From Gammaproteobacteria bacterium (lineage in GTDB: Bacteria > Pseudomonadota > Gammaproteobacteria > SZUA-152): a stretch of DNA of 45,157 bases. Location of the stretch: NCBI GenBank assembly GCA_022627515.1, contig JAKEGK010000063.1, positions 1-45,157 on the forward strand, in the 5' to 3' direction. Each line of letters begins with the position of its first letter. The stretch's first letter is position 1. Shown here piece by piece: positions 9,038 through 17,345 of this stretch. The notes beneath the pieces are model-generated. The model saw only the letters and a program-made list of their open reading frames with translations. It searched no databases and was not told the DNA's origin. Position numbers and translations under genes: made by a program.

Positions 9038-9811
9038 ATGAAAATAATTTCAGTGAATGTTAACGGCATCCGTTCCGCACAACAAAAAGGATTTTTCGAC
9101 TGGCTGAAAAATCAAAAAGCGGATGTGGTCTGCCTGCAGGAAATCAAGGCCCAATCCCATCAATTGGAGGAAGCAATTTATTATCCGAAAAATTATCATT
9201 GTTATTATTTCGAAGCGCAGCAAAAAGGCTACAGCGGTGTTGGCATTTACTGCCGTGAAAAACCGGATAATATCGTGGCTGGCCTGGGCGAAGGCTGGGA
9301 AGACATGGATGCGGAAGGCCGTTACATTCAGGCCGATTTCGGTTCACTCAGTGTTGCTTCCATCTACATACCGTCAGGATCCAGCAGCAATGAACGCCAA
9401 CAGGTAAAATTCAGTTTTATGGAACGCTTTACCGGCACCCTGAAAAGCATGAAACGTAAACGCCGCGATTATATTTTATGCGGCGACTGGAATATCGTGC
9501 ACAAGGAAATCGACATCAAGAACTGGAAAAGCAATCAGAAAAACTCCGGGTGTTTACCGGAAGAACGCGCCTGGCTGGATGAGGTATTTGGTCCCCTGGG
9601 TTTTGTTGATGCGTTCCGGGTCGTAAACCAGCAACCTGATCAATACACCTGGTGGTCCAACCGCGGCCAGGCATGGGCTAAAAATGTGGGATGGCGAATT
9701 GATTACCAGGTAATTACACCGAATTTAAAAGACACCGTTAAATCCGCGTCGATCTACAAGGAGCAACGCTTCTCCGATCATGCGCCACTGACGATAAGTT
9801 ACGATTTGTAA
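9038..9811 (+). CDS. xthA: Exodeoxyribonuclease III (at the crc locus)
   Basis: Exonuclease III cuts abasic sites and degrades 3' ends during base-excision repair. The 257-residue protein keeps the full catalytic set: Asn7, Glu35 (CLQEIKAQ), Tyr110 (SIYIPSG), Asp150 and Asn152 (CGDWNIVH), and Asp247-His248 (RFSDHAPL). By position (beside pyrE) and by overall similarity, such as the shared opening IISVNVNGI, this is the orthologue of Pseudomonas Crc. Crc has lost these residues and works as a catabolite-repression cofactor of Hfq. With the residues intact I call this an enzyme; a secondary Crc-like role cannot be excluded. It converges on the GGDEF/EAL gene with 20 bases between. Confidence 0.92.
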   Translation: MKIISVNVNGIRSAQQKGFFDWLKNQKADVVCLQEIKAQSHQLEEAIYYPKNYHCYYFEAQQKGYSGVGIYCREKPDNIVAGLGEGWEDMDAEGRYIQADFGSLSVASIYIPSGSSSNERQQVKFSFMERFTGTLKSMKRKRRDYILCGDWNIVHKEIDIKNWKSNQKNSGCLPEERAWLDEVFGPLGFVDAFRVVNQQPDQYTWWSNRGQAWAKNVGWRIDYQVITPNLKDTVKSASIYKEQRFSDHAPLTISYDL

Positions 9812-9831
9812 TGCAGTGACACGCACTGACG

Positions 9832-12339
9832 TTATGAAAAATGGGTATGGCCGCCGGGAATAGTGTCTTCCCGGGGACGGGCGATATGGTATCCCTGACC
9901 CAGGCCCACGCCAAGGTCCTTCAGAATGTTGACGATTTCCATGTTTTCCACAAATTCGGCAATGCAGGTGATTCCCAATCCTGATGCCAGGTCAACCATG
10001 GCTTTGACGAAGATGCGGTCTTCCGCATCGTAATGCAGATTTCTGACAAAACTGCCGTCTATTTTTACGAAATCAACCGGCAGGTTACGCAAATAGTGAA
10101 AAGATGAAAAACCAATACCAAAATCATCCAGCGCAAAACGGCAACCCAATGATCGCAGCGAATCAATAAATTCGCGCGCCTGGGAAAGGTTTTCAACCGC
10201 GGCGGTCTCCGTCACTTCAAAGATGATATTGCGCGGATCGGCTTTGTATCTTTCCATGGATTCTTTCACCAGCAGCATGATTTCCGAACTGCCGAAATGG
10301 CGTCCCGAAATATTCACGGCCAGTGTCACTTCTTCACCCAGATCACGGCGTCTTGCCTGCTCCTTGATGGCATTGCGCAGCACCCAGCGGTCTATTTCCC
10401 GGATCAAGCCAAAACGTTCCGCTGTTTCGATAAAAGCCGGCGGCGTGATCAATTCATCATCCCTGCCGCGCATCCGCAGCAGAACTTCATAATGCACGAT
10501 GGACCGGGTGCGCAGATCAGCCACGGGCTGAAAATGCAAAACCAGCCGGTTGTTTTCCAATGCCCACCGGATACGTTCTTCCCAGTGAATTTTCGCCTGC
10601 ATGTTCCACAATTCGTCATCGTCTTCACTGAAAATGTGATACTGACTGCGGCCCTTGTTTTTGGCGGTATACATCGCGGCATCCGCTTTGGCCAGCAGAT
10701 CGCTGGCGACATATCCCTGCGTGGGGAAAAATGCGATACCTATACTGGCGCTGATATGGATTAACTGGTTGTCGCACTCAATCATCTCCTGGGAAAGGAT
10801 CCCCAGCAAAGCGTTGGCCACGGTTTCCGCTTCTTTTTCGGTGGCGCTGGGTATTATCACGCCAAATTCGTCACCGCCAAGACGCCCCAATATGTCGGTT
10901 TTGCGCAGCACTTTTGCCAGGCGGCGCGACACATCCAGAAGGTATTCGTCGCCGTACTGGTGACCATAGGTATCGTTGATGTATTTAAACTGGTCCAGGT
11001 CAATAAACAACAACGCACCCTGCTGTTTGTAACGCTGGGTAAAGGCGATGCTGCGTTCCAGTTCTTCCTGGAATCTGCGGCGGTTGATCAGCCCGGTCAA
11101 TGAATCATGTTCAGCGAGATAGACTATCCGGTCCTCCGCGGTTTTCTGTTCCATAATATCCAGAATCAAACCCCGGATAACCGTTTCACCCCCTTCATTG
11201 ATTTCCACATTATTGATCGCCCGCACCCACAATAAATGCCCCAATTCATGCACCATGCGGAAATCAACCATAAACGATCCGGCATGCCGGGTATTATCTT
11301 CAAGGGATTTTTCCATCCAGGCCCGGTCGTCGGGATAAATGCGGTCACGCCAGAAATTCGGCTTTAACCATTCGGCAACCGGATAGCCCAGCAGATTCTC
11401 CGCTTCCTGGCTCACATAGCTGAAACGGAAATCGGGCAGCCTGGCCTCAACCACTACCGCATCGATGCCATTGAGCAGGGTCTGCAAATGGCGCGTTTCA
11501 CGCTGCAGTTCCGCGTGCTTTTGGTCCAGCATGTTCCGGGTTTCCGACAAGTGTTCGGCAAGGCCATTGAACGACTTTGCCACATCATTGATTTCATCAT
11601 GCGATTCAATATTGATGCGGTAATCCAATTCGCCGCGCTGCAAGGCATGCGCGCCTTCTTCCAGTTTGCGCAGATTGCGTGTCATGTAAAGACTGAGTGC
11701 AACAGTAACCAGGATGGATAAACATAGTCCAAGCGCGCCAATCGCGGTGTTCTGGTTTTTGGTGGTTGATACGATACTGTTAACAGAATCCAGCGAATAA
11801 CCAATCCTGACGATACCCAGAGATTGTCCCGCCAGATTAATATTACTCTCGACATCATATACGCCATCTTCCAGAGCTTTGTCATAACTGGGATCGAGCG
11901 CAGCATTCATGGATTTTCCCATGCCCGCCATCACTTCGCCCTTCATGTTATAAACGATGATGTAAACATAGTGCTGGTTGGAAACCAGCATTGAAAGCAC
12001 ATCCTCAAGAATCGCTCTGTCGTTGACAGCCAAACCCGGAGCCAGGGAATTTACCAGCAGCTTGGTTTCCGCATTGACGGATTGCTTCAGCAAATCCGCA
12101 TGACTTGTGCTGATCAGCCGCACGCTGTTCCAGGTGATGACAAATAACATCAGCACCTGGATGGCAATCAGGGATAGGATAATCCGCGTGGATAACCGCA
12201 GTTTGATTTTCAGAAACAACCTGCCGCCGGCTGAGCCTGCCTGATCAGTCTCAGCGCCTTTGGTGTCAAGTTGATCGTGAGTATTTTCAAATAACAATAG
12301 TAATTCCCGATAACCGCCGATGGTTAGGTTATGCAGCAT
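9832..12339 (-). CDS. Membrane HAMP-PAS-GGDEF-EAL cyclic di-GMP enzyme
   Basis: Counting from a TTG one codon upstream (12342), the order is: cytoplasmic leader 1-52, membrane segment 53-72, periplasmic sensor 75-197, second membrane segment 199-220, HAMP about 221-272, short coiled coil, PAS about 285-400, GGDEF about 405-570, EAL about 585-830. The cyclase motif GGDEF (489-493) is intact, with the product-inhibition site R480xxD483 exactly five residues before it. The EAL domain reads EVLLR (E619) and keeps VNIS (N677), FEVTE, DDFG (D739-D740) and K760, so both making and breaking cyclic di-GMP are possible. The ATG at 12339 is preferred; no good ribosome-binding site is visible. A periplasmic binding-protein gene ends 30 bases upstream and is probably its sensory partner. 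Confidence 0.93.
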   Translation of the reverse strand: MLHNLTIGGYRELLLLFENTHDQLDTKGAETDQAGSAGGRLFLKIKLRLSTRIILSLIAIQVLMLFVITWNSVRLISTSHADLLKQSVNAETKLLVNSLAPGLAVNDRAILEDVLSMLVSNQHYVYIIVYNMKGEVMAGMGKSMNAALDPSYDKALEDGVYDVESNINLAGQSLGIVRIGYSLDSVNSIVSTTKNQNTAIGALGLCLSILVTVALSLYMTRNLRKLEEGAHALQRGELDYRINIESHDEINDVAKSFNGLAEHLSETRNMLDQKHAELQRETRHLQTLLNGIDAVVVEARLPDFRFSYVSQEAENLLGYPVAEWLKPNFWRDRIYPDDRAWMEKSLEDNTRHAGSFMVDFRMVHELGHLLWVRAINNVEINEGGETVIRGLILDIMEQKTAEDRIVYLAEHDSLTGLINRRRFQEELERSIAFTQRYKQQGALLFIDLDQFKYINDTYGHQYGDEYLLDVSRRLAKVLRKTDILGRLGGDEFGVIIPSATEKEAETVANALLGILSQEMIECDNQLIHISASIGIAFFPTQGYVASDLLAKADAAMYTAKNKGRSQYHIFSEDDDELWNMQAKIHWEERIRWALENNRLVLHFQPVADLRTRSIVHYEVLLRMRGRDDELITPPAFIETAERFGLIREIDRWVLRNAIKEQARRRDLGEEVTLAVNISGRHFGSSEIMLLVKESMERYKADPRNIIFEVTETAAVENLSQAREFIDSLRSLGCRFALDDFGIGFSSFHYLRNLPVDFVKIDGSFVRNLHYDAEDRIFVKAMVDLASGLGITCIAEFVENMEIVNILKDLGVGLGQGYHIARPREDTIPGGHTHFS

Positions 12340-12372
12340 CAAACAGCGCGATGCCGTTTGCTGGTTTTGCGT

Positions 12373-13254
12373 TTACGGCAATGCCGTTTGTGCGAATGGG
12401 CGCAGCACCTCGAATTGCTTTTTGTCCGCTTCAATATAGCCTGGTTGAGCGATGGTTTTTAAAATGCTGCGTCCATGCGGCAATTCTTTCATCCCCCAGA
12501 TTGCCTTTTTGATATCCTGCTTCAATGTATCCGGCAAGTCTTTCGCAACCAGAATCCCAATACCGGGAAAGGGTTCACTCTGCGCGACTATTTTCAGCGC
12601 GGTGTTGGTTGACGAGGCTTTCATGGCAATAAAGTTGGCAATCATGGCGGCATCCGCTTCGCCTCCCATTACCGCGGAATACGCCGCATTGTGAGTTCCG
12701 TAGGTTTTATAACGCACTGATTTCAGACCTTGCGAAGCGAGATAATTTATACCCACCAGGGTGACGATAGCCCGGCTGGGAGGTGTCGCTATGGTTGCGC
12801 CTTCCAGGCCGGTTACATCCCGGATAGGGCTTTTTTCCATGACAACAATTACCGACCTCAAGGGTTCCGTGAATGTTGCGGCCAGTTCATATTCTTCACC
12901 ATCCAGCGCAAGCAGCGCCATATGGGGCGCAGTGAATACAATGTCATATTGCCGTTGTGAAGTCCGCTCGGAAAACTGGATGAAATCTTTCGCCGTTTCT
13001 ATGCGAACTTCCTGTTGAATCTGGGTGGATAGATATTCGCGTAATGGCGCAAAGCGTTTAAAAAGGGCAACGGGGCTTTCTACGGGTAAAAAACCAAAGG
13101 TCAGATAATTTTTGCCGGATTCCCTTGCTGCCGCTTTGTCGCGATCTCCCGCCAAAACATACGGATCGCATAGAGTAGCGAATATAACCAGCAATGAAAT
13201 CCAGTGCCGCTTGTAAATACCAGCCACGTGAACTGTTTCTCCCTGAACCTGCAT
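12373..13254 (-). CDS. PhnD-like periplasmic substrate-binding protein
   Basis: The 293-residue protein has an N-terminal signal sequence (RHWISLLVIFATLCDPYVLAG) and resembles the PhnD / phosphate-phosphonate periplasmic binding family: LTFGFLPVESPVALFKRFAP, the hinge YDIVFTAPHMALLAL, GATIATPPSRAIVTL, and GGEADAAMIANF in the second lobe. No ABC permease or ATPase gene is nearby. Instead it lies 30 bases upstream of, and co-directional with, a membrane GGDEF-EAL protein. Such orphan binding proteins often act as ligand sensors presented to a membrane signalling protein. The ligand is unknown. The start may be ATG 13254 or GTG 13227, the latter with GGGAG 11 bases upstream; both leave the signal peptide intact. 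Confidence 0.85.
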   Translation of the reverse strand: MQVQGETVHVAGIYKRHWISLLVIFATLCDPYVLAGDRDKAAARESGKNYLTFGFLPVESPVALFKRFAPLREYLSTQIQQEVRIETAKDFIQFSERTSQRQYDIVFTAPHMALLALDGEEYELAATFTEPLRSVIVVMEKSPIRDVTGLEGATIATPPSRAIVTLVGINYLASQGLKSVRYKTYGTHNAAYSAVMGGEADAAMIANFIAMKASSTNTALKIVAQSEPFPGIGILVAKDLPDTLKQDIKKAIWGMKELPHGRSILKTIAQPGYIEADKKQFEVLRPFAQTALP

Positions 13255-13329
13255 TTGTTAATACAAATATTAGCCAAAGAAACCGTGGTTTGCTTAATTA
13301 AAAGATGGATTTAGCAGTCAATGGAAGTG

Positions 13330-13393
13330 ATCCGGTTGATAATCGCGCAACCGGACAACCGGATTGTTGTGACAGCCTTGTAGCGGTCACAAC
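13330..13393. repeat. Cluster of inverted/direct repeats upstream of the binding-protein gene
   Basis: ATCCGGTTG (13330-13338) is inverted relative to two tandem CAACCGGA copies (13348-13355 and 13356-13363). Directly after lies a perfect 8-bp inverted repeat, GTTGTGAC (13366-13373) / GTCACAAC (13386-13393). The cluster lies 76-139 bases upstream of the binding-protein start and downstream of the DUF4426 stop. It could be an operator for the former, a transcript end for the latter, or both; no T-run is present. Confidence 0.45.
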
Positions 13394-13437
13394 TAATTAA
13401 TTAATTCATTTAATATTAAAGCCGGCCGGTTTTGAAT

Positions 13438-13908
13438 CTATTGTGTAAAAAACTGCTGACGCAGCGTCACAGTATAGGGGCCATTGTTGTCAGTCGGCTT
13501 AACGTTGATGGTGAAATCAAGTATTTCCTTGTCCGCGATATTGAACTCGCTGATGTAGTAAACAGCGCCGCCGTCGTTGATTTCGCGGATCTCAATATTT
13601 TTCAATTGCCCTGTGAGATTGGTTGCCTTGGCGTTAACCCGGGCCTTTATTGGCATTCCATTAGATGAATTTGATTTCTTGACGACTGATATCGTAAGCA
13701 GCCCGCGATTCTTGCTGCGTATGATGTTATAGGCTTTCGCCATATTGGGCTGCAACGTATCGCTGCTGAACGCGTTTATATGAATCGTGTAATCCCCGAA
13801 AGATTCTGCCGCGGGTGTTGCATTTGCGCCCGTGACAGCTGCACAGGTTAGAAATAAACACCCAATTATCTGTTTGACCCGCTGTTTAACTCGCTTCATT
13901 ACCAACAC
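13438..13908 (-). CDS. DUF4426 family exported protein
   Basis: The ~156-residue protein has a signal peptide (IIGCLFLTCAAVTGANA) and the DUF4426 pattern: GDYTIHINAFSSDTLQPNMA, YNIIRSKNRGLLTISVVKK, a mid-domain NLTGQLKNIEIREI, AVYYISEF, and TVTLRQQFF at the C-terminus. The family is of unknown function; in Pseudomonas a member lies near metXW and the proC/pilT region, consistent with the neighbours here. A GTG start at 13908 has a good GGAGG six bases upstream. An ATG three codons later (13899) has AGGTG six bases upstream and is nearly as good. It stands alone between the binding-protein gene and the dynamin-like gene. Confidence 0.8.
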   Translation of the reverse strand: MLVMKRVKQRVKQIIGCLFLTCAAVTGANATPAAESFGDYTIHINAFSSDTLQPNMAKAYNIIRSKNRGLLTISVVKKSNSSNGMPIKARVNAKATNLTGQLKNIEIREINDGGAVYYISEFNIADKEILDFTINVKPTDNNGPYTVTLRQQFFTQ

Positions 13909-14237
13909 CTGAAACCTCCAATTAAATCATCCCGGCTTGCGATCACTTGATTATTATTTTGTACAGTAAATCAGATCCGCGTGAATATGAACTGAATCCT
14001 TTCAGGTACTGCTTTGATCGTATTTGCATTTAACATTGGCGGATTCAGCAAAACGCTGAATCCACGTTAACTCTAAACCTGAGTTTATTGATTTAATAAT
14101 ACCACAAAATTTAAGGATGCATTGGAATAGGCCGGGCAGCCCAAGCCCCGGAATGCACTGAATAAATTCGGGAAATTAAAAGAAAGGGTATGAAGCAGCC
14201 GTTTCACAGGCTGTTCCGGATGACTATGCTGGCGGGA
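13909..14237. other. Intergenic region with a perfect 9-bp hairpin
   Basis: These 329 bases between DUF4426 and the dynamin-like gene (both minus) hold no convincing reading frame. GGATTCAGC (14041-14049) and GCTGAATCC (14055-14063) form a perfect stem with a 5-base loop. There is no T-run on either side, so it may be the 3' end of the GTPase transcript or a protein site. The part next to DUF4426 should carry its promoter, but no hexamer pair is clear. Confidence 0.4.
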
Positions 14238-16262
14238 CTATTTTACGCCGTGCAAGGCGGTGACCACCGCGCCGCCGCCCATGGCAACATCGTTGCTCAT
14301 CGTGGCGGACAAGGCGTCTTGACCCTGTTCGGTTTGCCAGGGTAAAGGCGAATGAATCACTTCCAGAATGCTATTGATGGAATCCAGCTGAGCTTCCAGA
14401 TCCGCGGATTCTTTTTCCAGGCGCTGGATATTTTCGCCGATCTTCTCCCGCGAGGATTTTACCTTTTGCAGATTTTCAATGCGTTTTTCAAGCTGGGCCT
14501 TGCGTTCCTTTATGCGTTTCGCCAGCGGCAAAAGCACCGTCTTCGCCCAGTTTTCCGCGTCTTCATTGGCGCGGAAGAAAATGTTGCGCGCATGGCTGAC
14601 CATGGAGACAAAGAATTTCTTCACCACAAAACTCTGCTCGGTCATGGTGGTTACCGGGCTTTTACGGAACATTTCGGCTTTTTCATAGAGCTGCGCCAGC
14701 TCCCGGGTATATTTTTGGGTGCTGAATAACAGTGGCTTGATGTCGGTAAAGCCGTGCTCTTCCCGGAAACGTTCATATATGGAAGTCACCAGCTTATTGG
14801 ATTTATCCACTTGCCAGTTCACCTGGGTCATGGTGTCCTTGGCGCCATCGAAAAACGTCTTCATGCCGTTTTTCATTCCACCGGTCGTCCAGCTGTCCAC
14901 CATTGACTCGCGGGTTTTGGAAATCAATTGGTCCAGTGACTCTATGGAAAGCGTTTCATTGAGCGCCACCAGCTGGCGTTTGAGCACATGCCGGCTGGTT
15001 TGAAAGTTTTCCACGTCTTTCTGGTACACAGATTGTTCGGCGCGCAGTTTTTTCATGGTATCCATCAATACATCGGCGCTTTTACCGGAAAGCGAGCGCA
15101 ATTCACTAAGCTGGTTTTTGCCGCTATCATAACGTTCATTCAGTACTGACTTGGTGGATTCCACCATACCGCCGATTTTCGAAACGATGTTTTCGCGGAT
15201 GATTTCCTGCTTTTTCGAGAGAATATCTTCCGAAAGCGCCCGTTCCAGCGCAGGTAATCCGCTTTTCGATAACAACTGATCGTCTTTCTTGATTTTTGCC
15301 AGCAGGCCTTTTTGCGCGGAAACCGGATAGACATCGCTAATAGGTATGCCAAGGGTTTCCGCGGTTTCTTCACGTTGCCGCTGGATATTTCTGTCCACCG
15401 TTTCCGAGTCGTGCAATTCATCCCACAGGGTATCGATTTTGTTCAGGACAATGAGCACCCCGGTTTGCTGTGTTTCCCGGTATGACTTGGCATACTGCTG
15501 CCAGATTTCCATATCGGATTTGGTCGCGCCGGTATCCGCCGCCAGTACAAACATCACGGATTGCGCTCGAGGCAACATGTCCATGGTCAACTCCGGCTCA
15601 CTGCCTAAAGCGTTGAGGCCCGGCGTATCCAGAATGGTCAATCCCTGCTTTAACAACGGATGCGGAAAACTGATCAGCACATGCCGCCACATGGGAATTT
15701 CAATCTGCAGCGGCGCTTCGTTCATGTGCTGGAAATAACTGTCGGCGTACAACCCCATTTGTATCGCTTTGTCACGGCTTACGGATTTGGTCTTGGCGAT
15801 TTCCTTGAATGCTTCAACGAGACTGTCCACGGATTCGATATCCAGCTCGATATTAATCCAGTGATCCGGATGCTGTTTGTATTCGGCAATGCTCATTTCT
15901 TCCAGCCGGGTTTCAATTGGAAGCATGCGAATGTAGGGTGTCTCGGCTTCTTTATCAAAATACAATTCCGTGGGGCACATGGTGGTGCGTCCGGCGGATG
16001 ATGGCAGCAGGCGGCGCTGGTAGTTGGCGAAGAAAATAGCGTTGATTAGCTCGGATTTTCCACGGGAAAATTCCGCAGCCACCGCAATGGTAATTTCATC
16101 CTTCTTCAGCGCATCAATGGTTTCGTACATGCGCAGATCTTCTTCCGGACTGCTCATTTCATTATCTTCGACCCACTTGCGGTAGGTTTCTATATTTTTA
16201 ATGATGTCCGTTTTCCAGCGATGATACTGTTGTAATTGTAAAGAAAATTCTTCCTTCGCCAT
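14238..16262 (-). CDS. Dynamin-like GTPase
   Basis: The 674-residue protein is a bacterial dynamin-family large GTPase. G1 is AEFSRGKSELINAI (residues 63-76, with S-R before GKS as in many bacterial dynamin-like proteins). A switch-I Thr pair lies at GRTTMCPTEL (91-100), G3 is DTPG (212-215) and G4 is NKID (274-277). The rest is largely helical, with a strong coiled coil near 590-650 (KRIKERKAQLEKRIENLQ). A hydrophobic paddle or transmembrane segment is not obvious; the C-terminal tail (MSNDVAMGGGAVVTALHG) is Gly/Ala-rich. Family members remodel membranes or protect them under stress, but no function can be assigned. It is a single gene, whereas many bacterial dynamins occur in pairs. ATG start at 16262. 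Confidence 0.88.
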   Translation of the reverse strand: MAKEEFSLQLQQYHRWKTDIIKNIETYRKWVEDNEMSSPEEDLRMYETIDALKKDEITIAVAAEFSRGKSELINAIFFANYQRRLLPSSAGRTTMCPTELYFDKEAETPYIRMLPIETRLEEMSIAEYKQHPDHWINIELDIESVDSLVEAFKEIAKTKSVSRDKAIQMGLYADSYFQHMNEAPLQIEIPMWRHVLISFPHPLLKQGLTILDTPGLNALGSEPELTMDMLPRAQSVMFVLAADTGATKSDMEIWQQYAKSYRETQQTGVLIVLNKIDTLWDELHDSETVDRNIQRQREETAETLGIPISDVYPVSAQKGLLAKIKKDDQLLSKSGLPALERALSEDILSKKQEIIRENIVSKIGGMVESTKSVLNERYDSGKNQLSELRSLSGKSADVLMDTMKKLRAEQSVYQKDVENFQTSRHVLKRQLVALNETLSIESLDQLISKTRESMVDSWTTGGMKNGMKTFFDGAKDTMTQVNWQVDKSNKLVTSIYERFREEHGFTDIKPLLFSTQKYTRELAQLYEKAEMFRKSPVTTMTEQSFVVKKFFVSMVSHARNIFFRANEDAENWAKTVLLPLAKRIKERKAQLEKRIENLQKVKSSREKIGENIQRLEKESADLEAQLDSINSILEVIHSPLPWQTEQGQDALSATMSNDVAMGGGAVVTALHGVK

Positions 16263-16369
16263 CCCAGAGTACCTAAGTGGTTAATTATGGTAGTAAAACC
16301 CAAAGCTACAATTTAAATAGCGGCCTGCGCCTATAGAAGTTTAGAAATAATCAGGCATTCACAGGTAAA

Positions 16370-16394
16370 AGGTGTTTTGGTTCACAAAACACCT
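16370..16394 (-). terminator. Candidate intrinsic terminator of the yggS-proC-yggT-yggU operon
   Basis: AGGTGTTTTG (16370-16379) and CAAAACACCT (16385-16394) form a perfect 10-bp stem with a 5-base loop. Read on the minus strand the stem runs into TTTT, so it can end transcription coming from yggU, whose stop lies about 75 bases upstream in that direction. Confidence 0.55.
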
Positions 16395-16468
16395 GTTTCA
16401 TTCCGCTTTGCGTATATTATTTCGGCAATCCGCGGCGTTGCTAGATAGGGATAGCTAATCGCTGTTTC

Positions 16469-16774
16469 TCAAGGGATTTCGATAAATTCGGGCAGTCTTT
16501 CGGGTTGCTGGATGCGCACGATTTTGCGTTTCGAAGTGTCTCCATGCTCGATGGAAACACGGGATGCCGGGACCCGGAACCATTGCGCCAATTGCTTGAT
16601 AAGCAATTCATTGGCTTTGCCATCAACCGGGGCGGCTGTGAGCCGCACCTTGATGTGCGCGCCTTGAATACCAACCAGCGCGTTATTGCTGGCGCGGGGC
16701 TGGACAACGACGGACAGAATGAGATCCTTACCGGACCATCGGTAAGGTGGATGAACGATATTAGAATCCGCCAA
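16469..16774 (-). CDS. yggU: YggU / DUF167 family protein
   Basis: A 101-residue protein of the DUF167 (UPF0235) family. It shows the typical pattern VVVQPRASNNALVGIQGAHI, then VRLTAAPVDGKANELLIKQLA and VSIEHGDTSKRKIVRI, a compact alpha/beta domain of unknown function widely found next to yggT and proC. Its start overlaps the 3' end of yggT by 14 bases, so it is likely translationally coupled. It is the last gene of the yggS-proC-yggT-yggU run, with a terminator-like hairpin downstream. Confidence 0.92.
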   Translation of the reverse strand: MADSNIVHPPYRWSGKDLILSVVVQPRASNNALVGIQGAHIKVRLTAAPVDGKANELLIKQLAQWFRVPASRVSIEHGDTSKRKIVRIQQPERLPEFIEIP

Positions 16775-17345
16775 CGGCTAAACCCTGTCCCAAATCGGCG
16801 AGGGGGTGAATTAACAAAATAGAAACAAGCTGCAGCAGAATAATCACCACGATGGGCGATAAATCAAAACCGGAGATCGGCGGGATAAGGCGTCTGGCGC
16901 GGCGCAACAGCGGCTCATTGATTGAATACAGCAATGACACAACCGGATTGTAAGTGCCGGGATTCACCCAGCTGATGACCACCTGAATGAGAATACTAAA
17001 AAAGTAAACATTGATAAGTAAGCGCAGCAGTTCGGCAATGGCAAGCACCACGATACCCAGTACATTAACCGATATTCCCTTGATTAATACGATCAGAAAT
17101 ATTTCCAGCGCCTTGATCAGGATCATCAGGACAATGGCGGCGAAATCAATACCCATGAAACCGGGAATCACCCGCCGCAACGGTATCAACGGCGGATTGG
17201 TTACTTTCACCAGAAATTGCGATACGGGATTATAGAAATCGGCGCGCACCAGTTGTAATAATACGCGCAGCATGACCGCTACCAGATACAAACCAAAGAT
17301 GGTTTGAATTAAAAATTCAATCGCATTGGTTCCGTAACCTCCCAT
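16761..17345 (-). CDS. yggT: YggT family integral membrane protein
   Basis: The 194-residue protein contains two YGGT repeats: LYLVAVMLRVLLQLVRADFYNPVSQFLV with NPPLIPLRRVIPGFMGIDFAAIVLM, and YFFSILIQVVISWVNPGTYNPVVSLL with NEPLLRRARRLIPPISGFDLSPIVVI (abridged). Each has paired membrane helices, giving about four to five segments. The family is linked genetically to cell division and osmotic or ion stress in various bacteria, but the biochemical role is not established. The start abuts the proC stop with no gap. Confidence 0.93.
   Translation of the reverse strand: MGGYGTNAIEFLIQTIFGLYLVAVMLRVLLQLVRADFYNPVSQFLVKVTNPPLIPLRRVIPGFMGIDFAAIVLMILIKALEIFLIVLIKGISVNVLGIVVLAIAELLRLLINVYFFSILIQVVISWVNPGTYNPVVSLLYSINEPLLRRARRLIPPISGFDLSPIVVIILLQLVSILLIHPLADLGQGLAVGGF

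Noticed and set aside
9038-9811. Calling the gene crc (catabolite repression control)
   Set aside because: The nuclease active-site residues are all present, unlike in Pseudomonas Crc, so the enzymatic call is better supported.
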